Assembly (NCBI GenBank): GCA_017390585.1
Contig: JAFPBB010000077.1
Location: forward strand, 1 to 39,671
DNA: 39,671 nt
Direction: 5' to 3'
Origin: Tidjanibacter sp.
Lineage (GTDB): Bacteria; Bacteroidota; Bacteroidia; Bacteroidales; Rikenellaceae
Part shown: one piece after another, positions 8,701-15,708 of the stretch
How the letters are laid out: the number at the start of each line of letters is the position of its first letter
Position numbering within the stretch: the stretch's first letter is position 1
The notes under the pieces: model-generated
The model's database searches: none
What the model was told of the DNA's origin: nothing
Seen by the model: the letters and a program-made list of their open reading frames with translations, nothing else
Made by a program: the position numbers and the translations under genes

Positions 8701-8942
8701 CGGCCAACGTATTCGACGGTTCGTTCTTCAAGATTAAACAGGTGCAGTTGGGTTACACCTTCCCCAAGAGCGTAACCAAGAGGTTTAACATTGAGAATCT
8801 GCGTGTATACGCTTCGCTCGACGACTACTTCACCTACACCGACTACATCGGATTCGACCCCGAGGTTACCAATGGTGGTGTGGATAAAGGCACCTACCCC
8901 GTTTCGAAGAAAGTTGTTGCTGGTGTGAGCCTCGCATTCTAA
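5787..8942 (+). CDS. SusC-type TonB-dependent outer-membrane glycan transporter
   Basis: This 1051-residue protein imports oligosaccharides across the outer membrane using TonB energy, working with the SusD-type lid encoded next. After a signal peptide (about 1-33) comes a carboxypeptidase-like regulatory domain (about 40-118; VSGVVVDQQGEPVIGATV). The SusC hallmark DEVVVVGYGVQKRSSLTGSV follows at about 121-140, then the plug (SIRIRGIGS, VLKDGASAAIYG) and the beta-barrel, which ends in the expected terminal phenylalanine (VSLAF). The length is normal for the family. It is the first gene of the locus and lies 23 bp before susD. Its long open antisense frame is a codon-usage shadow. Confidence 0.95.
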   Translation: MKKNVTLFLRSSLLSLCAVATLLLSGIQSLSAQPGATMQLQKVSGVVVDQQGEPVIGATVELKDSFGRVAVATNAEGQFVIEAPKSGVLVFSYIGFLTHEVAIAGRTNLTISMVQDAQELDEVVVVGYGVQKRSSLTGSVSQVKAEDMEARTITTASQALQGKTSGVQVLSGSARPGASPSIRIRGIGSNASSEPLYVVDGRIASGIAGIDPNDIESMEVLKDGASAAIYGAQAGNGVILITTKKGKGNGRITYDFQRTVQSLAYVPKVMNAEQYIDYYTEDGRISMESFYNNWDFKTNTDWIRAATENSVMQRHNMTFSAGDFGKSIYISGSYLNNDGIVAGDKDFYERLTGMINASWKIKPWLEIGTNNQIEYYASSSVAEGSEYGGFILSLLTLDPLTKPWYAVEDLPRHMKELYYDSTLPPMLTDKDGNVYGSSYFVTGENRNPFIQRDSSKSLSQGFNLNGTTYLNFMPADGLTFTSRLSYVLSGGESYGVNYDYTDSRKYFSESLSVNASASLNTYYQWENFLNYTKNIEDHHFSAMLGMSYSQSRSFGVNGSVQGVEGDIGFKKDDPLFHYFAYKTPNADDNVGGGEPSYSRKNSYFGRVTYDFAGKYLLQASLRADAADSSVLPVETRWGYFPAASAGWVLSSEEFMQNAADVVSHLKLRASWGQNGSIAGLGGYRYATVIASAGDYPTGNLLPNGNWEFVSSYLPSSTGNPELKWETAEQTNLGVDARFLNDRLSVSADWFVKKTKDLIVSGITPSTVVGNTASPVNAGNIENRGFEIEVGWQDRIGELSYGIRGNFSTIKNEVTYIHETLAAIDGQSFHTYGAITRFEVGRPAWYFYGYEFGGIDPNTGNPTFVDQLTVDSDGDGTMDQGDGVITDADKTMIGKGMADATYGITLNAAWKGFDIVVFGTGSIGNDVYACLNRSDYTLNKLTYYTENRWSDSNRTGTTPKAGAADMDKYYLSSANVFDGSFFKIKQVQLGYTFPKSVTKRFNIENLRVYASLDDYFTYTDYIGFDPEVTNGGVDKGTYPVSKKVVAGVSLAF

Positions 8943-8965
8943 TAACCTAAAGCATTTATTGAACT

Positions 8966-10513
8966 ATGAAAGCAAAATATATATTTTCGGTTTTGGCACT
9001 TTCGGCACTGATGTTCACATCGTGTAACGATTTGCTGGATATTCCCCAGCACGGTGTGCTGAATAATGAGACCTACTACCAGACCGACGAGGAGGCAGAG
9101 AGCGCAATTATCGCTTGCTACACCACCGTACAAGGCCTTGGTTACAACGCACTTCTTGGTAAGAACTGTCTTACCGACGACTTCTGGGCAGGTGGTGGCG
9201 GTCGCGCCGATAACGCCGACCTGGAGGCTTGTAACGAGTTCACTTTCAACACCGACCTCGCATTCTTGGAGGGTATGTGGACCTCATACTACGGTATCAT
9301 CTACCGCGCAAACGTTGTTCTGGAGCGCCTTTCGGACGACAGCGACGTGAAACTCCGCGCAAAGGCAGAGGCAAAGGTATTCCGCGCGTGGGCACACTTC
9401 GAGCTCACCAGTATGTGGGGCACTCCTCCTATGGTAGACCACTTGCTCGCACCCAGTGAGTATCAGATTGCAAACGGCGACCCCAAAAAGCTCTATGCAT
9501 TGATGGAGAAAGACCTCACAGAGGCTATCGAGTCGGGTAAACTGACCGAGAAAGAGAGCGTGAACGACAAGACCTGGCGCATCACCAAGCAGTATGCACA
9601 GGCACTGCTCGGCAAGGTATATCTCTGGCAGGGTAAGAAGGCCGAGGCAGCAGCCGTTCTGGATGAGGTTATCAAGAGTGGCAAGTATGAACTCTGGCAC
9701 GACTATGAGAACCTTATGACCTACCCCGGTAAGCAGAACCCCGAGAGCTTGTTTGAGAGCGTGAGGGTCTACGACTCCAACAACACTTGGCTCAACTTCT
9801 ACTCGATTGTGGGTGTGATGGTTCACTTCCGTACCGATAAGATGAGCGGTGATTGGAAGGCGCTCAACTTGGCAAACACCGGTTGGGGCTTTATGAACCC
9901 CCAGGAGAACCTCTACAATGACTTCGTTACTGTTGAGGGCAAGGATGGCTACCGTCTGAACGCCACCATCAAGACCTACGAACAGATGAAAGAGATGGGT
10001 GTTTCGGTTACACAGCCCATCATCAACGAGGGTTACTTTATGTGGAAATGGCGCTATACCTCTGAGGCAGACGACCTTCCCGACATTGCTTCGATGGCCG
10101 ATTCGAACAACTTCCGTTGGATGCGCTATGCAGAGGTTCTTCTGCTTGCTGTGGAGGCCAACCTCGAGAGCAACCCCACCAAGGCTTTGGAGTACTTCAA
10201 TATGATTCGCACCCGCGCACAGGCTCCCACCGTTTCGAAAATCACTATGGAGGATCTGCAGCGTGAGAAACGTATTGAGCTTTGCGGCGAGGGTGTGCGC
10301 TTCCAGGATATGCTCCGTTGGGGCATCGCCGAGGAGAGGATGAAGAATCAGGGTGCCTACTGCCCCGAGCTTCAGCCCAACGGTAAGGTTGAGCAGAGGG
10401 TTTACAATAGTGACGCTTCCAAGTATGGTTTCAAACCCAAACACAACCTCCTGCCCATCCCCGGCACCGAGACTCGTCTGAACAAGGTTATCGACCAGAA
10501 CCCCGGTTGGTAG
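8966..10513 (+). CDS. SusD-type surface glycan-binding lipoprotein (RagB/SusD family)
   Basis: The product has 515 residues with a lipoprotein signal (lipobox FTSC, Cys20). The family forms a hinged lid over the SusC barrel and binds the glycan at the cell surface. The N-terminal segment (CNDLLDIPQHGVLNNETYYQTDEEAESAI) and the later FRAWAHFEL and RTRAQAP stretches are typical. The C-terminal region KRIELCGEGVRFQDMLRW is the conserved RagB/SusD signature. It is co-transcribed with susC and followed 54 bp later by the repeat lipoprotein. The bound sugar cannot be read from the sequence. Confidence 0.95.
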   Translation: MKAKYIFSVLALSALMFTSCNDLLDIPQHGVLNNETYYQTDEEAESAIIACYTTVQGLGYNALLGKNCLTDDFWAGGGGRADNADLEACNEFTFNTDLAFLEGMWTSYYGIIYRANVVLERLSDDSDVKLRAKAEAKVFRAWAHFELTSMWGTPPMVDHLLAPSEYQIANGDPKKLYALMEKDLTEAIESGKLTEKESVNDKTWRITKQYAQALLGKVYLWQGKKAEAAAVLDEVIKSGKYELWHDYENLMTYPGKQNPESLFESVRVYDSNNTWLNFYSIVGVMVHFRTDKMSGDWKALNLANTGWGFMNPQENLYNDFVTVEGKDGYRLNATIKTYEQMKEMGVSVTQPIINEGYFMWKWRYTSEADDLPDIASMADSNNFRWMRYAEVLLLAVEANLESNPTKALEYFNMIRTRAQAPTVSKITMEDLQREKRIELCGEGVRFQDMLRWGIAEERMKNQGAYCPELQPNGKVEQRVYNSDASKYGFKPKHNLLPIPGTETRLNKVIDQNPGW

Positions 10514-10567
10514 TCGAGAGCCGAGAAGAGAGATTCTTTTTTGAGTAAAAACTTAGAGATTACAACT

Positions 10568-12550
10568 ATGAAAATGAACATAAAATCGTTTTTTGCTACA
10601 CTGTTGGCTCTGGCAACCCTTTCGGCTTGTACCACCGAGCCCGCAATTGACGACCTCGAGGGTAAATACCCTGCCCCCAAAGAGTTGTCGCTGACACTTC
10701 TCTCGCAGGAAAGGGTGAAGGGCGAGAAAGTCAACACATTCCACATAACCCTCGCAACCGAGGGTGTAAGCCTCAATGGTGAGCAGTTGGCTGGCAGCGG
10801 TCAGGTGCTCGACCTGCAGTTCTTCGGTGGCAAATACTACCTCGAGCCCACCACCTACACCCCCGCAGAGGAGGAGAAGGCAGGTAGGTATTTCATTGGA
10901 AACAACGGCTCGGCTTACTACACCGTAGAGAACGGCACCGCAACCGCCACCCAGATTGAGAAAGGCTCCATCACTGTTGCTCAGGTTGAGAACGACTATG
11001 AGATCTACGGTACTTTGTGGCTTGTTGGCGGCGAGGCTGTGAAGTTTGAGAGCGCTGCAAACATCGTCTACGAGGGCTTCCCCGAGCCCACCAAGCTCAC
11101 TCAGCTCATCTCGGCTACCAGCAACGTCGCAAGTGGCACAATGAGCGTTACCCTCAACCTCGGTACTGCCGACATTAGCAGCACCACCGACCCCACCACT
11201 TGGCAGACCGTGTGGACCGGTGAGGGTTACTACCTTGCAGTAGACCTCTACTCGGCTGATGGCTACCTCCACGAGGGCACCTACACTGCTTCGGCTGCAG
11301 GTGGCGCAATCAACGAAGGCGAGTTTGGCATTGGTTGGGATCCCGGCGATTTGTGGGGCATCGGTATGGTGTTCGAGAATTGGGGCACCTGCTGGTGGAC
11401 CGTTTCGGGCGGCACCACCTCGGCTGAGAAGATTACCGAGGGAGAGATTGTGGTTGCCAAGAGCGGCTCGACCTACACCATTACCTACCAGGGTGGTGAC
11501 ATCTGGTGTGAGTACAAGGGTAAAGTCGACGCCCTGAATCCAAGCGCAGGCGAGGGCGGCAACGAGGACACCAACGAGTACGTTGAACTTTCTAACCTCA
11601 TCTCCGCAACCAGCAATGTTGCAAACGGCACCAAGTCGCTCACTATCAATATGGGTCAGGAGGGCATTAGCTCCACTACCGACCCTAACACTTGGCAGAC
11701 CGTGTGGACCGGTGAGGGTAACTACCTCGCTCTGGACATCTACTCCGAAGACGGCAAACTCTACACCGGCACCTACAATGCTTCGGCTGCAGGTGGCGCA
11801 ATCAATGCTGGCGAGTTTGGCATTGGTTGGGATCCCGGCGATTTGTGGGGCATCGGTATGGTGTTCGAGAATTGGGGCACCTGCTGGTGGACTGTTTCGG
11901 GCGGCGCAACTTCGGCACAGAAGGTTGTAGACGGCACCGTTACCGTTGCTGTTGAGGGCGCCAACCTCGTCATCAAACTCCTCTCCTCGACTACAAATGC
12001 CAAGTTTACCTATCCCGTTGCAGAGTTCAAGGATGCTGCCGGCAATGTTATTGAGGTCGTAAACCTCGGTGGCGGCGAGCCCGAGCCCGATGTTGACTAT
12101 GTTGAGTTGGTGACCGTTATTTCGGCAACCAGCAACGTTGCAAACGGCACTAAGAGCGTAACCCTCAACCTCGCAGAGGAGGGTATCAGCTCGACCACCG
12201 ACCCCACCACTTGGCAGACCACTTGGGAGGGTGAGGGCCACTACCTCGCAGTGGACCTCTACTCGGAGGATGGCACCATCGCTCCCGGCACCTACACCGC
12301 TTGTGCAACTGGTGGCACAATCAATGCTGGCGAGTTTGGCATTGGTTGGGACCCCGGCGATTTGTGGGGCATCGGTATGGTGTTTGAGAATTGGGGCACC
12401 TGCTGGTGGACCGTTTCGGGTGGCGCAACTTCGGCAGAGAAGGTTGTCGACGGCACCATTGAGGTTTCGCTCGAGGGTAATGTCTACACCATCGCACTGC
12501 AGAGCTCGCTCGTGAACGCTCGCTACATCGGTGAGATCACCATTCCCTAA
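10568..12550 (+). CDS. PUL surface lipoprotein with three tryptophan-rich repeat domains
   Basis: The ATG at 10568 gives a 660-residue protein with a lipoprotein signal (LSAC). A TTG at 10541 would put nine extra residues before the signal and is rejected. Three homologous domains begin at about residues 176, 339 and 512. Each opens LISATSNV or VISATSNV, contains STTDP-TWQT and YLAVDLYS, and carries a nearly invariant GIGWDPGDLWGIGMVF segment followed by ENWGTCWWTVSGG. The first 175 residues look like a shorter, diverged copy lacking the tryptophan-rich part. At DNA level roughly 80 bp of each core is almost identical (about 11320-11400, 11810-11890, 12331-12411). Position after susD suggests a SusE/F-like surface glycan-binding protein, with the exposed tryptophans as the likely sugar platform. 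I do not recognise a named family. Confidence 0.75.
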   Translation: MKMNIKSFFATLLALATLSACTTEPAIDDLEGKYPAPKELSLTLLSQERVKGEKVNTFHITLATEGVSLNGEQLAGSGQVLDLQFFGGKYYLEPTTYTPAEEEKAGRYFIGNNGSAYYTVENGTATATQIEKGSITVAQVENDYEIYGTLWLVGGEAVKFESAANIVYEGFPEPTKLTQLISATSNVASGTMSVTLNLGTADISSTTDPTTWQTVWTGEGYYLAVDLYSADGYLHEGTYTASAAGGAINEGEFGIGWDPGDLWGIGMVFENWGTCWWTVSGGTTSAEKITEGEIVVAKSGSTYTITYQGGDIWCEYKGKVDALNPSAGEGGNEDTNEYVELSNLISATSNVANGTKSLTINMGQEGISSTTDPNTWQTVWTGEGNYLALDIYSEDGKLYTGTYNASAAGGAINAGEFGIGWDPGDLWGIGMVFENWGTCWWTVSGGATSAQKVVDGTVTVAVEGANLVIKLLSSTTNAKFTYPVAEFKDAAGNVIEVVNLGGGEPEPDVDYVELVTVISATSNVANGTKSVTLNLAEEGISSTTDPTTWQTTWEGEGHYLAVDLYSEDGTIAPGTYTACATGGTINAGEFGIGWDPGDLWGIGMVFENWGTCWWTVSGGATSAEKVVDGTIEVSLEGNVYTIALQSSLVNARYIGEITIP

Positions 12551-12567
12551 ATAGTTTTGACGCCTAT

Positions 12568-12620
12568 GTGGTCGGAGGGCCCACAGCTCTCCGACCACGC
12601 GGGGGTCTCTGTTTTTTTTT
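12568..12620 (+). terminator. Hairpin and T tract after the susCD-lipoprotein block
   Basis: A 10-bp stem GTGGTCGGAG (12568-12577) pairs with CTCCGACCAC (12589-12598). A T-run follows at 12612-12620, about 13 nt after the stem. The next ATG is at 12627, so the structure may cut expression of downstream genes partially rather than end transcription fully. Confidence 0.5.
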
Positions 12621-12626
12621 GATAGT

Positions 12627-13478
12627 ATGAAACATTTTCTTACCTTAGCCCTTCTGATTCTCCTTGGATTGGGGAGTGCCGAAGCTCAGCGACTGCTCAT
12701 CCGCGGTGACGATATCGGCGGTTCGCACGCCTCAAACGTGGGCGTCATTACAACCTACACCGACGGCATCGAACGCACCGCCGAAGTGATGGTCGTGGGC
12801 CCGTGGTTCCCCGAGGCTGTGGAACTGCTCCGCGAGCACGAGGGTTTGGATGTGGGTGTCCACATTGTTCTCACGAGCGAGTGGGACGGCTACAAGTGGC
12901 GTCCGATGACCGAGTGTCCCACGCTGTGTGACGAGTATGGCTACTTCCTGCGCGGTACGTTCCCCTCGCAGGCCTATCCCGAGGGCTCGATGATGGAGCG
13001 CTCGGCGGCCATCTCACTCGAGGAGGTGGAGGCCGAAATGAGGGCGCAGATTGAGCTGGCACTGAGGCTCATACCACAGGTGTCACACCTCTCGAGCCAT
13101 ATGGGTTGCACGAGGATTACACCCGAGATTGCGGCTCTCGCGCAACGACTTGCCGAGGAGTATGGCCTGCCTCTGATGGACTCGAGCGGGCTGTATGAAC
13201 ACCTTCCCTACGGTATGGGGGTGCCTCTGGAGGAGCGCGAAGAGCGCTTTCTGGCGGCGCTGGCCACAATGGAGAAGGGTAAGACCTATATGCACCTCGA
13301 CCACCCCGCCATCGACTCGCCCGAGTTGAGGGCCACGGGACACGTCGGCTATGAGAATGTTGCAGAGGACCGTCAGGGCGTCATCGACCTGTGGACCTCA
13401 CCCCGCGTGAAGGACTACATTGCGACACACGGAATAGAGTTGGTCAGCTTCGGCCAGCTGCTAAAAGAGAATAAATAA
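12627..13478 (+). CDS. Exported YdjC/ChbG-type carbohydrate deacetylase
   Basis: The product has 283 residues with a cleavable signal (about 1-20). It belongs to the YdjC/ChbG family, metal-dependent enzymes whose known member ChbG removes an acetyl group from N-acetylated chito-oligosaccharides. Family features visible are RGDDIGGSHASN (Asp28, Asp29), VGVHIVL (His79) and HLSSHMG (His154, His158), giving the Asp/His metal set. Being exported is unusual compared with cytosolic ChbG, so it probably acts in the periplasm on imported oligosaccharides. Whether it removes N-acetyl or O-acetyl groups here is open. It begins 6 bp after the T-run of the preceding hairpin and lies 28 bp before the esterase gene. 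Confidence 0.85.
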   Translation: MKHFLTLALLILLGLGSAEAQRLLIRGDDIGGSHASNVGVITTYTDGIERTAEVMVVGPWFPEAVELLREHEGLDVGVHIVLTSEWDGYKWRPMTECPTLCDEYGYFLRGTFPSQAYPEGSMMERSAAISLEEVEAEMRAQIELALRLIPQVSHLSSHMGCTRITPEIAALAQRLAEEYGLPLMDSSGLYEHLPYGMGVPLEEREERFLAALATMEKGKTYMHLDHPAIDSPELRATGHVGYENVAEDRQGVIDLWTSPRVKDYIATHGIELVSFGQLLKENK

Positions 13479-13506
13479 CCATAATAAATACAAAATCGAC
13501 CCAATT

Positions 13507-14706
13507 ATGAAAAAACTACTTATCTTGGCTGCTGCGCTGGTGATGTCGCTTGGCGCATTCGCACAGCAGGCTCTCTGGGGCGGTCAGAGGATCGTGTCGC
13601 CAGAGATCAACCCCGACAATTCGGTTACATTCCGCTTCGTAGCTCCCAAGGCTATCAAGGTGCAGGTTACCGGTGACTTCCTCCCCACTCAGACTGTTGA
13701 GTTTGAGATGAACGGGCGCCAGATGTCGTTCGATATGCCCGGTGTGGCCGACCTCAAAGAGGGTGAGGGTGGCGTGTGGTCGTTCACCTCGCAGCCCCTT
13801 GCAAGCGAGCTCTACAACTACAACTTCATCGTTGACGGCATCTCGGTTAAGGACCCCAACAACGCCTACGTTCAGAGGGACATCTCCAATATTATGAACT
13901 ACTTCATCATCGGCGGTGGCAAGGGTGACAACTACCTCGCACAGGATGTTCCCCACGGTACCGTTTCGAGGGTGTGGTACGACTCGCCCAACACCGAGAG
14001 CAAAGTGCGCCGTATGAGCGTCTACACCCCCGCAGGCTACGAGCAGAGCAAGAAGAAATACCCCGTACTCTACCTGCTCCACGGTATGGGTGGCGACGAG
14101 GAGGCTTGGCTCTGCACAGGTCGCACCGCACAGATTCTCGACAACCTTATCGCACAGGGTAAAGCCGAGCCTATGATTGTGGTGATGACCAACGGTTGCC
14201 CCCAGCACGCTTCGGCTCCCGGTGAGAGCCACGAGGGTATGTACAAACCCTACAACGTCTCCTCAATGGGCGGCGCATTCGAGTCCTCGTTCGGCGACGT
14301 CATCAAGTTTGTGGACAGCCGCTACCGCACCATCAAGAAATCGAGTGGCAGGGCTATCGCAGGTCTCTCGATGGGTGGCTTCCACTCCTACCACATCTCG
14401 GCAAATATGCCCAAGACCTTCGACTATGTTGGTCTCTTCTCGGCAGCTATTATGCCCCACGAAGGTGTTTCGCACCCCATCTACGACAATATGAACGAGA
14501 AACTCGCTGTGCTGTTCGGCAACAACCCCAAACTCTACTACATCGCTATCGGCAAGACCGACTTCCTCTATGAGGCAAACGTGGAGCTCCGTCAGCGACT
14601 CGACGCTGCCGGCTACAACTACATCTACAACGAGAGCGAGGGTGGCCACGTTTGGCGCAACTGGAGGGACTATCTGCTCGACTTTGCACCCCGTCTGTTC
14701 AAATAG
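13507..14706 (+). CDS. Exported CE1-type esterase with N-terminal E-set domain
   Basis: The product has 399 residues: a signal peptide (about 1-20), an immunoglobulin-like E-set/CBM48-like domain (about 25-135; VTFRFVAPKAIKVQVTGDF), and an alpha/beta-hydrolase of the esterase D/feruloyl-esterase type (CE1). Likely triad residues are Ser288 in GLSMGG, Asp352 in GKTDF and His381 in GGHVW. VLYLLHGMGGDE forms the oxyanion region. Relatives from gut Bacteroides cleave ferulic, coumaric or acetyl esters from plant-wall oligosaccharides. The acyl group cannot be deduced here. It is closely related to the esterase encoded at 22372-23559, suggesting duplication with later divergence. Confidence 0.88.
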   Translation: MKKLLILAAALVMSLGAFAQQALWGGQRIVSPEINPDNSVTFRFVAPKAIKVQVTGDFLPTQTVEFEMNGRQMSFDMPGVADLKEGEGGVWSFTSQPLASELYNYNFIVDGISVKDPNNAYVQRDISNIMNYFIIGGGKGDNYLAQDVPHGTVSRVWYDSPNTESKVRRMSVYTPAGYEQSKKKYPVLYLLHGMGGDEEAWLCTGRTAQILDNLIAQGKAEPMIVVMTNGCPQHASAPGESHEGMYKPYNVSSMGGAFESSFGDVIKFVDSRYRTIKKSSGRAIAGLSMGGFHSYHISANMPKTFDYVGLFSAAIMPHEGVSHPIYDNMNEKLAVLFGNNPKLYYIAIGKTDFLYEANVELRQRLDAAGYNYIYNESEGGHVWRNWRDYLLDFAPRLFK

Positions 14707-14752
14707 TCACCCCCAAGGAGAAGTATAACCCATTGAAACTCCCCTTGTGGAT

Positions 14753-15607
14753 ATGAAACTACGCAATATAGCAATAGTGCTGCTCTCCCTCTCTGCCATT
14801 CTTGCGACCTCCTGTTCGGACGACAGGAAGGAGCCGGATGTGAAGCCACGCGTGAGCGGAAAGATTGTCAGGGATGTTGTCGTACCCTCGGTAAACCTCA
14901 ATGGCGAGGACGGCATCATCACCCTCTATCTCCCCTCCGACTATGAGACCTCGGGCAAACGTTACCCCGTTCTCTACCTGCTCCACGGTATGTGGGGCGA
15001 CCAGAACGATTGGGCCAATAACAGTATGCACACCACCTGCAATAATATCATCAATGCGGGTGATTGCTCGGAACTTATTGTGGTTATGCCCTACGGTGCC
15101 AACGACTTCTATGTCAATGGCTTCACTGCGGGTGTCAAGTGGGAGACCTATTTCCACGAGGAGTTGATACCCTTTGTGGAGAAGAACTACCCCTGCCGCA
15201 CGGACCGTTCGTCGAGAGCCATCGCAGGTCTCTCAATGGGAGGCTTCGGTACGGTGTATCACGCCTACAACTATCCCGAGAAATTCTGCGTAGCCTACTC
15301 TATGAGTGGCGCTGTGGAGGGTATGGGTTGGGGTGCAGCCCCCTCGCTGAAGATGATTTTCGAGCATAAGGGCTACACCGCTGAGGACTACGCCTCGCTG
15401 CCCGAGCTCTATCTGGAGTGCGGTAAGCAGGACACCACCTGCTACCCCGCAAACCTCAATACCCACGACTATCTCGAGCGAATCAACTTCCCCCACACCT
15501 ACCTCATCCGTGACGGTATCCACGATTGGGCATTCTGGAACCTCTGTCTGCCGAAGGCTCTCCGCGCCGTAGGTAAACACTTCGCTGTGGAGGAGGCCAA
15601 GAAGTAG
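14753..15607 (+). CDS. CE1-type esterase lipoprotein, single domain
   Basis: The ATG at 14753 gives 284 residues with a lipoprotein signal (LATSC). A GTG at 14747 is possible but only adds two residues. Unlike the neighbouring esterase it has no E-set domain and goes almost straight into the alpha/beta-hydrolase fold (YPVLYLLHGMWGDQNDW). Likely triad residues are Ser161 in GLSMGGFG, Asp227 in GKQDTTC and His257 in GIHDW. The lipid anchor may place it on the cell surface, ahead of import, while the E-set esterases are probably soluble in the periplasm. It lies 46 bp after the previous gene in the same direction. Confidence 0.87.
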   Translation: MKLRNIAIVLLSLSAILATSCSDDRKEPDVKPRVSGKIVRDVVVPSVNLNGEDGIITLYLPSDYETSGKRYPVLYLLHGMWGDQNDWANNSMHTTCNNIINAGDCSELIVVMPYGANDFYVNGFTAGVKWETYFHEELIPFVEKNYPCRTDRSSRAIAGLSMGGFGTVYHAYNYPEKFCVAYSMSGAVEGMGWGAAPSLKMIFEHKGYTAEDYASLPELYLECGKQDTTCYPANLNTHDYLERINFPHTYLIRDGIHDWAFWNLCLPKALRAVGKHFAVEEAKK

Positions 15608-15708
15608 GAGCGCGGGAGTGGGATAGAAAGTGTTGCACCCTCTGTCGGAGAGGGCAGAGTGGCGGCGACGCTCCACAAATAAAAGGCTAAATATTAATCC
15701 ACTAAAGA

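Noticed and set aside
10553-12598. Open frame of 681 codons on the minus strand
   Set aside because: It is antisense to the repeat lipoprotein; its apparent internal repeats are the complement of the real ones.
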